In this document: piece by piece, positions 1 to 6,310 of the stretch
Numbering within the stretch: the first letter of the stretch is position 1
How the letters are laid out: every line of letters begins with the position of its first letter
From: Fidelibacterota bacterium
GTDB lineage: Bacteria; Fidelibacterota; UBA2242; JAFGTP01
Length of the DNA stretch: 6,310 nucleotides
Reading direction: 5' to 3'
NCBI GenBank assembly: GCA_029939785.1
Contig: JAOZSG010000206.1
Span: 1-6,310 of the forward strand
The notes under the pieces: model-generated
Told to the model about the DNA's origin: nothing
The model's input: the letters and a program-made list of their open reading frames with translations, nothing else
Database searches by the model: none
Translations under genes and position numbers: made by a program

Positions 1-61
1 AATATTAATAACAGAAGTTATCAAAAGAGGTAAGATATTAGAAATATTAACTATGATTTGA
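1..61 (+). CDS. Possible 3' end of an upstream gene (partial)
   Basis: One frame is open from the window edge to a TGA at 59-61 and would encode about 19 residues ending in KILEILTMI. I do not recognise the protein. The argument for a real gene end is that its TGA overlaps the TTG at 58-60 in the arrangement TTGA, a common form of translational coupling between neighbouring operon genes. Against it, twenty open codons are not rare by chance, and the other two forward frames are closed here (TAA at 31-33, and stops at 6-8, 9-11 and 39-41). Low confidence. Confidence 0.3.
   Translation, partial: ILITEVIKRGKILEILTMI
26..30 (+). promoter_or_regulatory. Shine-Dalgarno AGAGG for the flavoprotein gene
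   Basis: AGAGG sits 6 bases before an in-frame ATT codon at 37-39, which is ideal initiation spacing. It lies 27 bases before the TTG at 58, too far to serve that codon. It therefore bears on where the flavoprotein starts: it suggests initiation at ATT-37, giving an N-terminus MRNINYDLIVIGAG. There is no comparable purine-rich site just before TTG-58. Confidence 0.45.
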
Positions 62-1311
62 TAGTAATAGGTGCGGGACCTGCTGGAATGATTGCAGCCG
101 GAGTTGCTCATGAAAAGGGTTTAAAGGTTATTATTGTAGAAAAAATGAAAAAACCATGCTTAAAATTGGGCATTACTGGAAAAGGACGATGCAATCTGAC
201 AAATATTGAAAACAAAAAAGATTTTTTAGAAAAATTTGGGACAAAAGGTGAACGCTTTTTAAAACATTCATTATATACATTTGATCAACATAATTTGATA
301 TCTTTTTTTAATAGTTTAAATATTGATCTAATAACAGAAAGAGGTGGACGAGTATTTCCAAAATCAGGGAAAGCATTAAATATTGTTGGAGCATTAAAAG
401 ACTGGATTAAAAAAAAACAGATTGATATAATTTTAAATGCCCAGGTTACATCATTAATTTTGGAAACGAACTCTGTTGTTGGAATAGAATATAAAAATAA
501 TAAGGAAAGAATTAAATTAACAAGCGAATCAGTAATCTTAGCAACAGGTGGAAAATCCTATCCATTAACCGGCTCAACAGGTGATGGTTATCTAATAGCT
601 AAAAATAGTGGACATAATATTGAAAAAATTTATCCTTCTCTTGTGCCAATAGAAACAGAACTGGACATAAATATTGCGGGTTTAAATTTAAGAAACATTG
701 AAGCCTCAATAATATTGAATAATAAGTGTTTGTATAAAGAATTTGGAGAGTTGTTGTTTATGGAATATGGTGTTTCAGGTCCGGTAATTTTAACAATGTC
801 TAAACATATAGTTGAAATGATTAATAATAAACAGGCAATTGAATTATCTATTGATTTGAAAACGGCATTAACGCATAAAAAGCTGGATAACAGATTGTTA
901 AGAGAATTTAATAAAAGTCCCAAAATGACAATTGAGAATATCTTAAGAAAGTTATTGCCTTTTGAGTTAATTGAAACCTGTTTAAAAATGACAAAAATCA
1001 CTAAGGATAAAACGGGAGGACAAATTACCGCAAAAGAAAGAAAACAAATACGACTTTGGTTAAAAGATTTTAGAATAAAGATAACAGGTTATAGACCCAT
1101 TGAAGAAGCAATAATAACTTCAGGCGGAATAAACCTGAAAGAAGTTAATTCAAAAACAATGGAATCAAAAATAATAAATAATCTTTATTTTGCAGGAGAA
1201 ATTTTAGATATAGATGCAAAAACAGGAGGGTATAATATACAGGCAGCATTTTCAACAGGTTATTTGGCAGGAATATCTGCTGCATTAAAAAAACAAATAA
1301 AGAATATTTAG
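58..1311 (+). CDS. HI0933/BaiN-family NAD(P)/FAD-dependent oxidoreductase
   Basis: Predicted cytoplasmic flavoprotein of the HI0933_like family (E. coli YhiN, clostridial BaiN). Most members have no known substrate; BaiN was reported to reduce bile-acid intermediates, which should not be carried over to this protein. Visible motifs, numbered from TTG-58: FAD-binding GAGPAG at 5-10, acidic E28 at the end of the second Rossmann strand, the family signature GKGRCNLTN at 41-49, ATGGKSYPLTGSTGDGY at 162-178, YGVSGP at 237-242, and the C-terminal FAD-contact region FAGEILDIDAKTGGYN at 378-393. The length of 417 residues is normal and the protein looks intact. The start is uncertain. TTG-58 cuts the first beta-strand short; the in-frame upstream codons read RNINYDL, matching the usual YD[VL]IVIG beginning, so ATT-37 with its AGAGG is a strong alternative. 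An in-frame TAA at 31-33 sets the limit. The radical SAM gene follows after 8 bases. Confidence 0.93.
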   Translation: MIVIGAGPAGMIAAGVAHEKGLKVIIVEKMKKPCLKLGITGKGRCNLTNIENKKDFLEKFGTKGERFLKHSLYTFDQHNLISFFNSLNIDLITERGGRVFPKSGKALNIVGALKDWIKKKQIDIILNAQVTSLILETNSVVGIEYKNNKERIKLTSESVILATGGKSYPLTGSTGDGYLIAKNSGHNIEKIYPSLVPIETELDINIAGLNLRNIEASIILNNKCLYKEFGELLFMEYGVSGPVILTMSKHIVEMINNKQAIELSIDLKTALTHKKLDNRLLREFNKSPKMTIENILRKLLPFELIETCLKMTKITKDKTGGQITAKERKQIRLWLKDFRIKITGYRPIEEAIITSGGINLKEVNSKTMESKIINNLYFAGEILDIDAKTGGYNIQAAFSTGYLAGISAALKKQIKNI

Positions 1312-1315
1312 GGGG
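1310..1315 (+). promoter_or_regulatory. Shine-Dalgarno AGGGGG for the radical SAM gene
   Basis: AGGGGG overlaps the TAG stop (1309-1311) of the flavoprotein gene and lies 4 bases before the ATG at 1320. The ribosome site being embedded in the previous stop supports this ATG as the start, and supports co-transcription and probable translational coupling of the two genes. Confidence 0.7.
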
Positions 1316-1319
1316 ATAA

Positions 1320-3017
1320 ATGTTTATACCAATTACAAAAAATGAAATTGAAAAGCTTGGATGGGACCAACCGGACATTATATTGGTTTCGGGAGATGCA
1401 TATATAGATAGCCCCAATATTGGTGTTGCTGTTATTGGGAAAATACTTCTGGGTGCGGGATATAAAGTGGTATTAATTCCACAACCGGATATAGAATCGG
1501 ATAAAGATATTACAAGGTTTGGTGAACCAAAATTATTTTGGGGAGTTAGTGGCGGCAGTGTTGATTCAATGGTTGCAAATTACACAGCTGTTAAAAAATT
1601 TAGAAAAAGTGATGATAATACACCAGGAGGATATAATAATAAACGACCCGATAGAGCTTCTATAAAATACACAAACCTGATTAGAACATATTATAAAAAC
1701 ACTAAACCAATAGTATTGGGTGGAATAGAGGCAAGCTTAAGAAGAATAACACATTATGATTATTGGTCAAATAAAATAAGAAAATCAATATTGTTCAATG
1801 CAAAGGCTGATTATCTTATTTATGGAATGGCAGATAAAGCAATTTTAAAATTCGCAGATAAATTAAAACAAAAACAAGATCCTAAATCTGTAAGAGGATT
1901 ATGTTATATATCAAAAGTAAAACAGAAAAAATATATTGATCTTCCATCTTTTGCAGAAGTACAAAAAAATAAAGAGAAGTTTCAAAAAATGTTTGATTTG
2001 TTTTATCACAATAATGATCCAATAACTGCAAAAGGATTGATGCAATTAACAGATAATCGATATTTGATCCAAAATCCACCGGAATATTTTTTAACTCAAG
2101 AAGAATTGGACAAAGTATATGAAATAGATTTTGAAAGAAAACCACATCCGGCTTATAAAACCAGAGGAAAAATAAAAGCACTTGATACTATTCAATTTTC
2201 TATGCCGATTGCAAGGGGATGTTACGGGGAGTGTAATTTTTGTGCAATTGCAATGCATGAGGGAAAAACAGTTAGATGGAGATCTGAAAAATCAATAGTG
2301 AAAAGTGTTACACAAATGGTAAAGCACGACAATTGGAAAGGAAATATTTCGGATCTTTGTTCACCAACTGCAAATATGTATGGATTTGAATGTATAAAAA
2401 AATTAAATCAGGGAAGTTGTGAAGATAAAAGATGTGTTGTTCCCAGTGTGTGTAAAACACTCGGAGTTAGTCATCGGCGATTTATTGGTTTATTAAAAAT
2501 GCTAAGAAAAATTGATGGAGTGAAGCGAGTATTTGTTTCATCTGGAATAAGATATGATTTGATAGATTATGACAAAAAATTTGGTGATGAGTTTACAAAG
2601 GAATTAGTAGGTAACCATGTTTCCGGGCAGTTGAAAATAGCACCTGAACACACTGAAAACAACATATTAAAAATTATGGGTAAGCCGGGAAACAAAAGTT
2701 TGTTGAAGTTTGTAAATAAATTTTATCAACACTCAAAACTTGTAAATAAGAAACAATATATAACTTATTATTTTATTGCTGCTCATCCGGGGTGTAATTT
2801 AAATGACATGAAAAGCATGAAGGAATATGTCCGCAAAAACTTGTCTATTAATCCAGAACAGGTACAAATTTTTACACCAACTCCATCTACATATTCAAGT
2901 ATGATGTATTATACCGGTATTAATCCATTCAATGGAAAAGAGGTTTTTGTTGAACGTGATGCATTTCAGAAAACAAAACAAAAAGAGGTGCTTGTTCAAA
3001 AGATTAGATATAAATGA
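1320..3017 (+). CDS. ygiQ: YgiQ-family (UPF0313) radical SAM protein
   Basis: Cytoplasmic radical S-adenosylmethionine protein of the YgiQ family; the reaction is not established for this family. The N-terminal domain (Radical_SAM_N type, about 1-280) opens with the family pattern LGWDQPDIILVSGDAYIDSP at 13-32 and includes VLGGIEASLRRITHYDYW at 132-149. The radical SAM core follows, with the cluster motif CX3CX2C at C301, C305 and C308 in ARGCYGECNFCAI. It also carries the family's PTANMY at 349-354, a second cysteine group (C358, C367, C372, C378), KIAPEHTE at 439-446, AAHPG at 487-491 and the C-terminal FTPTPSTYSSMMYYTG at 518-533. At 565 residues it is shorter than E. coli YgiQ because it ends soon after this last motif, without the long basic tail (DUF3362 region); such short forms are usual in many phyla. 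One oddity is DLCSPTANMY where relatives have a GG pair before PTANMY. The start is set by a strong Shine-Dalgarno sequence. Its 3' end faces the ATPase gene 10 bases away. Confidence 0.95.
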   Translation: MFIPITKNEIEKLGWDQPDIILVSGDAYIDSPNIGVAVIGKILLGAGYKVVLIPQPDIESDKDITRFGEPKLFWGVSGGSVDSMVANYTAVKKFRKSDDNTPGGYNNKRPDRASIKYTNLIRTYYKNTKPIVLGGIEASLRRITHYDYWSNKIRKSILFNAKADYLIYGMADKAILKFADKLKQKQDPKSVRGLCYISKVKQKKYIDLPSFAEVQKNKEKFQKMFDLFYHNNDPITAKGLMQLTDNRYLIQNPPEYFLTQEELDKVYEIDFERKPHPAYKTRGKIKALDTIQFSMPIARGCYGECNFCAIAMHEGKTVRWRSEKSIVKSVTQMVKHDNWKGNISDLCSPTANMYGFECIKKLNQGSCEDKRCVVPSVCKTLGVSHRRFIGLLKMLRKIDGVKRVFVSSGIRYDLIDYDKKFGDEFTKELVGNHVSGQLKIAPEHTENNILKIMGKPGNKSLLKFVNKFYQHSKLVNKKQYITYYFIAAHPGCNLNDMKSMKEYVRKNLSINPEQVQIFTPTPSTYSSMMYYTGINPFNGKEVFVERDAFQKTKQKEVLVQKIRYK

Positions 3018-3041
3018 AAATGGGAAACTAATAAGTTCCCA
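3017..3041 (-). terminator. Hairpin at the convergent junction, probable terminator of the mla-type operon
   Basis: TGGGAAACT (3021-3029) pairs with AGTTCCCA (3034-3041) around an AATA loop: six base pairs, one bulged A, then two more pairs. Read on the - strand the stem is followed directly by TTTT (3020-3017) and then CATTTA, so it fits a short, rather weak intrinsic terminator for the ATPase operon. On the + strand the following bases are CGGAGAAAAATC, with no U-tract, so it is a poor terminator for the radical SAM transcript. The stem contains the last codons and the TAG stop of the ATPase gene. Confidence 0.5.
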
Positions 3042-3768
3042 CGGAGAAAAATCTGTTTAGTTCGGGAATCCGGGCTTTTTTTGCATCATTTAATGTGCCT
3101 TGATAAAGGACATAACCTTTGTCCAGAAATATTATTTCATCAGCGATTCTATGAATACTTGCAAGTTCATGAGTGACAATAACAATGGTCATGTTTAGTT
3201 GATTTTTTAGTTTAATAATGAGATTGTCAAGGTTTTCACTAGTTATAGGATCCAGACCCGCAGAAGGTTCATCACAAAATAAAATTTTAGGATCAAGTGC
3301 AATAGCCCTTGAGAGTGCTGCACGCTTTTTCATTCCTCCCGATAGTTCAGAAGGGAAAAGGTGTATAGCATGAGACAAATTTACCAATTCAAGTTTGACT
3401 CGAATTATTCTATCAATGATAGGTTTAGGGAGATTTGTGTGCTGTTCCAGAGGAATTGCTACATTATCTGCTACAGAAATTGAGTTTAATAGTGCTCCAT
3501 TTTGAAAAAGCATGCCAACTTCTTTTAAATATGGCACAAAATCTTCATCGGATAAATTAATTGTTTCATTGCCAAAAATATTAATGGAGCCGGAAGTCGG
3601 ATGGTGAAGCTTTAACACACTTTTAATAAGGGTCGTTTTGCCACATCCACTTCCTCCAAGAATTACTGTTATTTTGTTTTTAGGAATTGAGGCAGAAACG
3701 TTGTGCAATACAGTATTATCACCATATTGAACCTTAAGATTTTTTATGTCTATTACAGAATTATTCAT
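3028..3768 (-). CDS. mlaF: MlaF-type ABC transporter ATP-binding protein (lipid/MCE transporter)
   Basis: ATPase subunit of an Mla/Mce-type phospholipid ABC transporter, acting at the cytoplasmic face of the inner membrane with the permease encoded just upstream. All nucleotide-binding motifs are intact: Walker A GGSGCGKTT at 38-46, Q-loop Q89 in GMLFQNGALLNS, signature LSGGMKKRAALSRA at 142-155, Walker B ILFCDE at 162-167 with E167 as the catalytic base, D-loop SAGLD at 169-173 and switch histidine H200 in VTHEL. The LSGGM-x-KR form of the signature and the MLFQxGALxxS Q-loop region are typical of the MlaF branch rather than of amino-acid or metal importers. The length of 246 residues is close to the family norm, without a notable C-terminal extension. 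The gene begins 4 bases after the permease stop, with no clear Shine-Dalgarno sequence, so translational coupling is likely. It is the last gene of the operon; the substrate and transport direction cannot be read from the sequence. Confidence 0.94.
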   Translation of the reverse strand: MNNSVIDIKNLKVQYGDNTVLHNVSASIPKNKITVILGGSGCGKTTLIKSVLKLHHPTSGSINIFGNETINLSDEDFVPYLKEVGMLFQNGALLNSISVADNVAIPLEQHTNLPKPIIDRIIRVKLELVNLSHAIHLFPSELSGGMKKRAALSRAIALDPKILFCDEPSAGLDPITSENLDNLIIKLKNQLNMTIVIVTHELASIHRIADEIIFLDKGYVLYQGTLNDAKKARIPELNRFFSVGTY

Positions 3769-3772
3769 AACT

Positions 3773-4849
3773 TTAAATCATATAAAATAAACTAAATATT
3801 GCATCAAAAATTATTACACCAAAAATAGCCGCGACAACAGACTTTGTGGTAACAATACCAACGCCCTCTGCACCACCTTCAACCTTTAATCCATAAAAGC
3901 ATGCAACTAAAACAATATTCCATGCAAAAAAGAAACTTTTGCTCAAGCCGATAATTTCATCTTTTATCGTTAATGTACTAAAAAGTTGATGAAAAAAAGA
4001 AGCAACAGACAGATCGAGATAAGTAACAGCGATAGTTAAACCTCCAATAATTCCAACCGATACAGAGATTGTTACTAATAAAGGCATACATACAGTAATT
4101 GCTATAAATTTTGGTACCATTATGTATTGAACAGGATTTATAGCCATAGTTTTTAAAGCATCGATTTCTTCTGTTACTTTCATTGTGGCTATCTCTGAGG
4201 CGATAGAAGAGCCGGATCGACCAGCCACTATTATAGCAGTCATCATGGGACCCATTTCCCGAACCATGGAAATGGCCAGCAGATCAGCAACAAAAATATT
4301 TGCACCAAACTGTCTTAATTGTGCTGCAGATTGCAAGGCAAGAATAAATCCCAGGATGAAAGAGAGAAGTGATATGATGCCAACAGAATCTACTCCCAAA
4401 AGTAGACATTGTTGCAAAATTGACCCTTTTCGCTGACCCTTTCTGTTAAATATTCCTGTAATAGATAATATAACTATTTCAGATGTCAGAAAAACGAAAG
4501 ATTTTAAATCCAGCATTGCATTATATACCAATTCGCCTGCTTTTTCAAGTGGTCTTGTTTTTGGTACTGGCGGTGATAAACTGATATTTTTTGAGGAAAA
4601 GGTGTGAATTGCATCCTGTATTTGTTTGGGTACATTATTGAGTGTAGTATTGGAAACAGAGTTGTGAATAATATTGTCAATCAATGCTATTCCCGAACTG
4701 TCGATAAGCTCAAGATTTTGAAGATCAATAATGTTAATATCTTTTATTTTTGATTTGTTTAATTTCTCATAGTAGGTATTAACATTTTCAAAGGTTAGAG
4801 AGCCTTTAAAAGAAATGGTTTTGTCTTTCATGTTAATATTAATACTCAT
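3773..4849 (-). CDS. mlaE: STAS-MlaE fusion: lipid ABC transporter permease
   Basis: Inner-membrane permease of an Mla/Mce-type lipid transporter with a cytoplasmic STAS domain fused to its N-terminus. Residues 1 to about 88 form a STAS-like domain, with LELIDSSGIALID at 46-58 in the position of the conserved loop and first helix and a short final strand and helix (TLNNVPKQIQDAIHTF). A linker rich in P and S follows (about 89-100). The MlaE domain occupies about 105-358: amphipathic helix near 117-133, then hydrophobic segments near 152-175, 243-275, 304-320 and 337-357. It has the family core REMGPMMTAIIVAGRSGSS at 197-215 continuing to SEIATMKVTEEIDALK at 218-233, where the permease meets the ATPase, and GLKVEGGAEGVG at 320-331. 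E. coli MlaE is about 260 residues and uses a separate STAS protein, MlaB; here both are one 358-residue chain. ATG-4849 is supported by AAGGG five bases before it; Met7 has no such site. Confidence 0.94.
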   Translation of the reverse strand: MSININMKDKTISFKGSLTFENVNTYYEKLNKSKIKDINIIDLQNLELIDSSGIALIDNIIHNSVSNTTLNNVPKQIQDAIHTFSSKNISLSPPVPKTRPLEKAGELVYNAMLDLKSFVFLTSEIVILSITGIFNRKGQRKGSILQQCLLLGVDSVGIISLLSFILGFILALQSAAQLRQFGANIFVADLLAISMVREMGPMMTAIIVAGRSGSSIASEIATMKVTEEIDALKTMAINPVQYIMVPKFIAITVCMPLLVTISVSVGIIGGLTIAVTYLDLSVASFFHQLFSTLTIKDEIIGLSKSFFFAWNIVLVACFYGLKVEGGAEGVGIVTTKSVVAAIFGVIIFDAIFSLFYMI

Positions 4850-4854
4850 TATAG

Positions 4855-4859
4855 CCCTT
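4855..4859 (-). promoter_or_regulatory. Shine-Dalgarno AAGGG for the STAS-MlaE gene
   Basis: On the - strand the sequence reads TAAGGGCTATAATG: AAGGG shares its first two bases with the TAA stop of the preceding gene (4860-4858) and lies 5 bases before ATG at 4849. This fixes the start of the permease, including its STAS domain, and ties its translation to the barrel-protein gene. Confidence 0.65.
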
Positions 4860-6310
4860 ATTTTAGAAAATACGTTACACGAAGAGATAAACTATGTTTG
4901 CTTATAATATAGGACGTATTATCTGTATATTTATTCAATAAATTTAGTTTATAATAAATAGAGATATGTTTAAGAAGTCTTAGATTAAATACATTTTCCC
5001 AGTCTATAGAAATATTTTCTTTTTTGTCAAAGGGGAATAATACATCGGCATTGGTTGTATATGAGAGATTAAACGGAAGATTAAAGTTACCAACAACAGA
5101 AATTTCAGTACCAATATTATCTAGATTGTCCATCTCAGAATAAACCCGATAAATTAAGCTGTCTGAAGGATCTGTGTAATTATTGTCTATTAACGTAAAA
5201 ACATTATTATAGTTTTCTTGTCTGAGACCAAAACCAGTACGTAAATTAAGTTTTGCACGAGATGAATTTAGCATACGATAATTTATTCCTATACCTTCTT
5301 TCATGATCATTGGATATAATCCATTGGAAATTCTGATGTCTTTTGTTGACAGTTTTCGTTCTATTTCATTTCCATTAACATCATTTTTAATAAAATTAAA
5401 ATTAGAGGTACTATAAGATTGTGTTGGAAAAAAATGAGCATTCATGTCAAGACGACTATAAAACCCGAAGTTTTTAAACACAAAATAAACTAAAGTATTT
5501 TTAATATCAAAATCATCAGCGGATAATCTTGGTTGTGTGTCTGTTGTCTTGGATGCACCAAGATCTATCAAATTCCTCATTCTATAATAAAAAGGTAAAT
5601 TAGTATAAATGATTTTATTTTCTAACTGAGAGTTTAAAATTAATGTGGTTTCAAATTTATTTTTATCTGCCTCGTTATTTTGATTCATATTAAAATTTCC
5701 ATGTACAGCACTAAAAACTTTCCAGTGATCGGATAAGTCGCTTAAAGTCAAATCTTCAATAATACCAGCACCAATTAAATTTGTTGGATTCCCCTGATCG
5801 TCACGATTTACAACAAGGCTTAATCGTTCCAGTTTTCCTTTTTGAAGTAAAATTGTTGTAAAATCACGATATGTATTAAACGGCTCATTGTTAATAGTAA
5901 TTTTATAGAGCCCCGGTTTTAAAACCCAAACCCTCTGTTGTTCTCCAAGTTCTTTTTCAACAGGAACTTGTGTTCCAAAACTTTCGCCGGTATTTGCATC
6001 AAATATTTCATATCTCAATTGTGCAAAATTACGTCTTTCATCTAAAACATCAATTAATAGACATGACCAGTCAGGTTCGATAATTGTTTTATAATTAGAT
6101 CTAATCTGAATGTCATTTTTTACAATTTTTTGAGATTCTGTTCCAGAACCGTAATACATCTTGTATGTTCCAACAGGTACTGTAAGATCTGTTCCCGGAC
6201 CTCCGTCATAGGTTATTTTGTCTTTGCTTACTAATTTATATTGTGGTTCATTATCACTTTGAGATAGAGCAGGAAGCCATAATTTACCCATTTGTAAATT
6301 TTCATTCATT
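4858..6310 (-). CDS. Predicted envelope protein: PEGA-like repeats plus C-terminal outer-membrane beta-barrel (5' end missing)
   Basis: I do not recognise a named family. The frame runs to the window edge. The ATG at 6309 is unlikely to be the true start because the sequence after it (MNENLQMGKLWLPALSQSDN) has no signal peptide, which an envelope protein should have. Residues counted from that Met: two beta-rich modules resembling PEGA or similar sandwich repeats, with VPVGTYKMYYGSG (44-56) and VLKPGLYKITIN (129-140) as matching core strands, at about 30-79 and 82-168. From about 196 to 483 the sequence alternates short polar/hydrophobic strands and polar N/D-rich turns, for example LRTGFGLRQENY, EISVVGNFNLPFNLSYTTNADVLF in two pieces, and the end HSLSLRVTYFLK, as in a beta-barrel of perhaps 10-14 strands. 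There is no catalytic motif and no cysteine cluster (a single Cys at 83). It sits 8 bases upstream of the STAS-MlaE gene, suggesting a role in the same lipid-transport or surface-assembly process. A periplasmic or secreted all-beta protein is the main alternative. Confidence 0.7.
   Translation of the reverse strand, partial: MNENLQMGKLWLPALSQSDNEPQYKLVSKDKITYDGGPGTDLTVPVGTYKMYYGSGTESQKIVKNDIQIRSNYKTIIEPDWSCLLIDVLDERRNFAQLRYEIFDANTGESFGTQVPVEKELGEQQRVWVLKPGLYKITINNEPFNTYRDFTTILLQKGKLERLSLVVNRDDQGNPTNLIGAGIIEDLTLSDLSDHWKVFSAVHGNFNMNQNNEADKNKFETTLILNSQLENKIIYTNLPFYYRMRNLIDLGASKTTDTQPRLSADDFDIKNTLVYFVFKNFGFYSRLDMNAHFFPTQSYSTSNFNFIKNDVNGNEIERKLSTKDIRISNGLYPMIMKEGIGINYRMLNSSRAKLNLRTGFGLRQENYNNVFTLIDNNYTDPSDSLIYRVYSEMDNLDNIGTEISVVGNFNLPFNLSYTTNADVLFPFDKKENISIDWENVFNLRLLKHISIYYKLNLLNKYTDNTSYIISKHSLSLRVTYFLK

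Noticed and set aside
630..1001. 123-codon open frame on the - strand
   Set aside because: It lies wholly inside the well-supported flavoprotein gene in antisense; its hydrophobic composition is what the complement of AT-rich coding DNA gives.
1145..1417. 90-codon open frame on the - strand across the flavoprotein/radical SAM junction
   Set aside because: It is antisense to conserved ends of two real genes and has no recognisable motif or ribosome site.
1882..2181. 99-codon open frame on the - strand
   Set aside because: It is an antisense shadow of the radical SAM gene, rich in L, F and I as expected from complemented lysine/asparagine codons.
4185..4436. 83-codon open frame on the + strand
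   Set aside because: It is antisense to the most conserved part of the MlaE domain and resembles no protein.
3773..4849. STAS-MlaE junction as an assembly artefact joining two genes
   Set aside because: The frame is continuous, the start has a good ribosome site, and fused STAS-MlaE permeases are known elsewhere.
6247..6309. ATG at 6309 as the true start of the barrel protein
   Set aside because: No signal peptide follows it, the frame is open to the edge, and any ribosome site would lie outside the window, so the gene is treated as partial.
1..6310. Mobile element, CRISPR array, toxin-antitoxin or phage-defence system
   Set aside because: I saw no transposase, integrase, regular direct repeats or nuclease/toxin motifs; all confident genes are housekeeping-type or envelope genes.

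Overview
The window is AT-rich bacterial DNA, compactly coded and split into two convergent gene groups. The left group (+ strand, about 37-3017) holds a HI0933/BaiN-type flavoprotein and a YgiQ-type radical SAM protein, 8 bases apart. The right group (- strand, 6309 down to 3028) holds the C-terminal part of a protein that looks like a periplasmic beta-sandwich region followed by an outer-membrane beta-barrel, then a STAS-MlaE permease fusion, then an MlaF-type ATPase. These three genes are 8 and 4 bases apart and read as one operon. The two groups meet tail to tail at 3017/3028 over a small hairpin.

The organism is a Gram-negative (diderm) bacterium, because it has an MCE/Mla-type lipid ABC transporter core and a barrel-like protein. 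Low GC and protein style suggest the Fibrobacteres-Chlorobi-Bacteroidetes region or a neighbouring candidate phylum. Clear Shine-Dalgarno sequences before three genes (AGAGG, AGGGGG, AAGGG) argue mildly against a typical Bacteroidetes genome, where they are usually weak. This placement is inference; no marker gene is present.

How the genes work together: the permease and ATPase are the inner-membrane engine of an Mla/Mce-type phospholipid transporter. The STAS domain, a separate protein (MlaB) in E. coli, is built into the permease here. The MCE substrate-carrier protein (MlaD class) does not follow the ATPase in this window. Instead, the gene just upstream encodes a predicted envelope protein ending in a barrel, which makes it a candidate outer-membrane partner or a functionally linked lipid/cell-surface protein. 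The left pair are widespread, poorly understood redox/RNA-era enzymes whose close packing suggests co-transcription, without proving a shared pathway.

There is no tRNA, rRNA, CRISPR array, insertion sequence or long repeat that I can support, and no non-coding stretch longer than about 60 bases. The most rewarding points are the barrel-STAS-MlaE-MlaF operon without a visible MCE gene, and the non-standard start of the flavoprotein gene.
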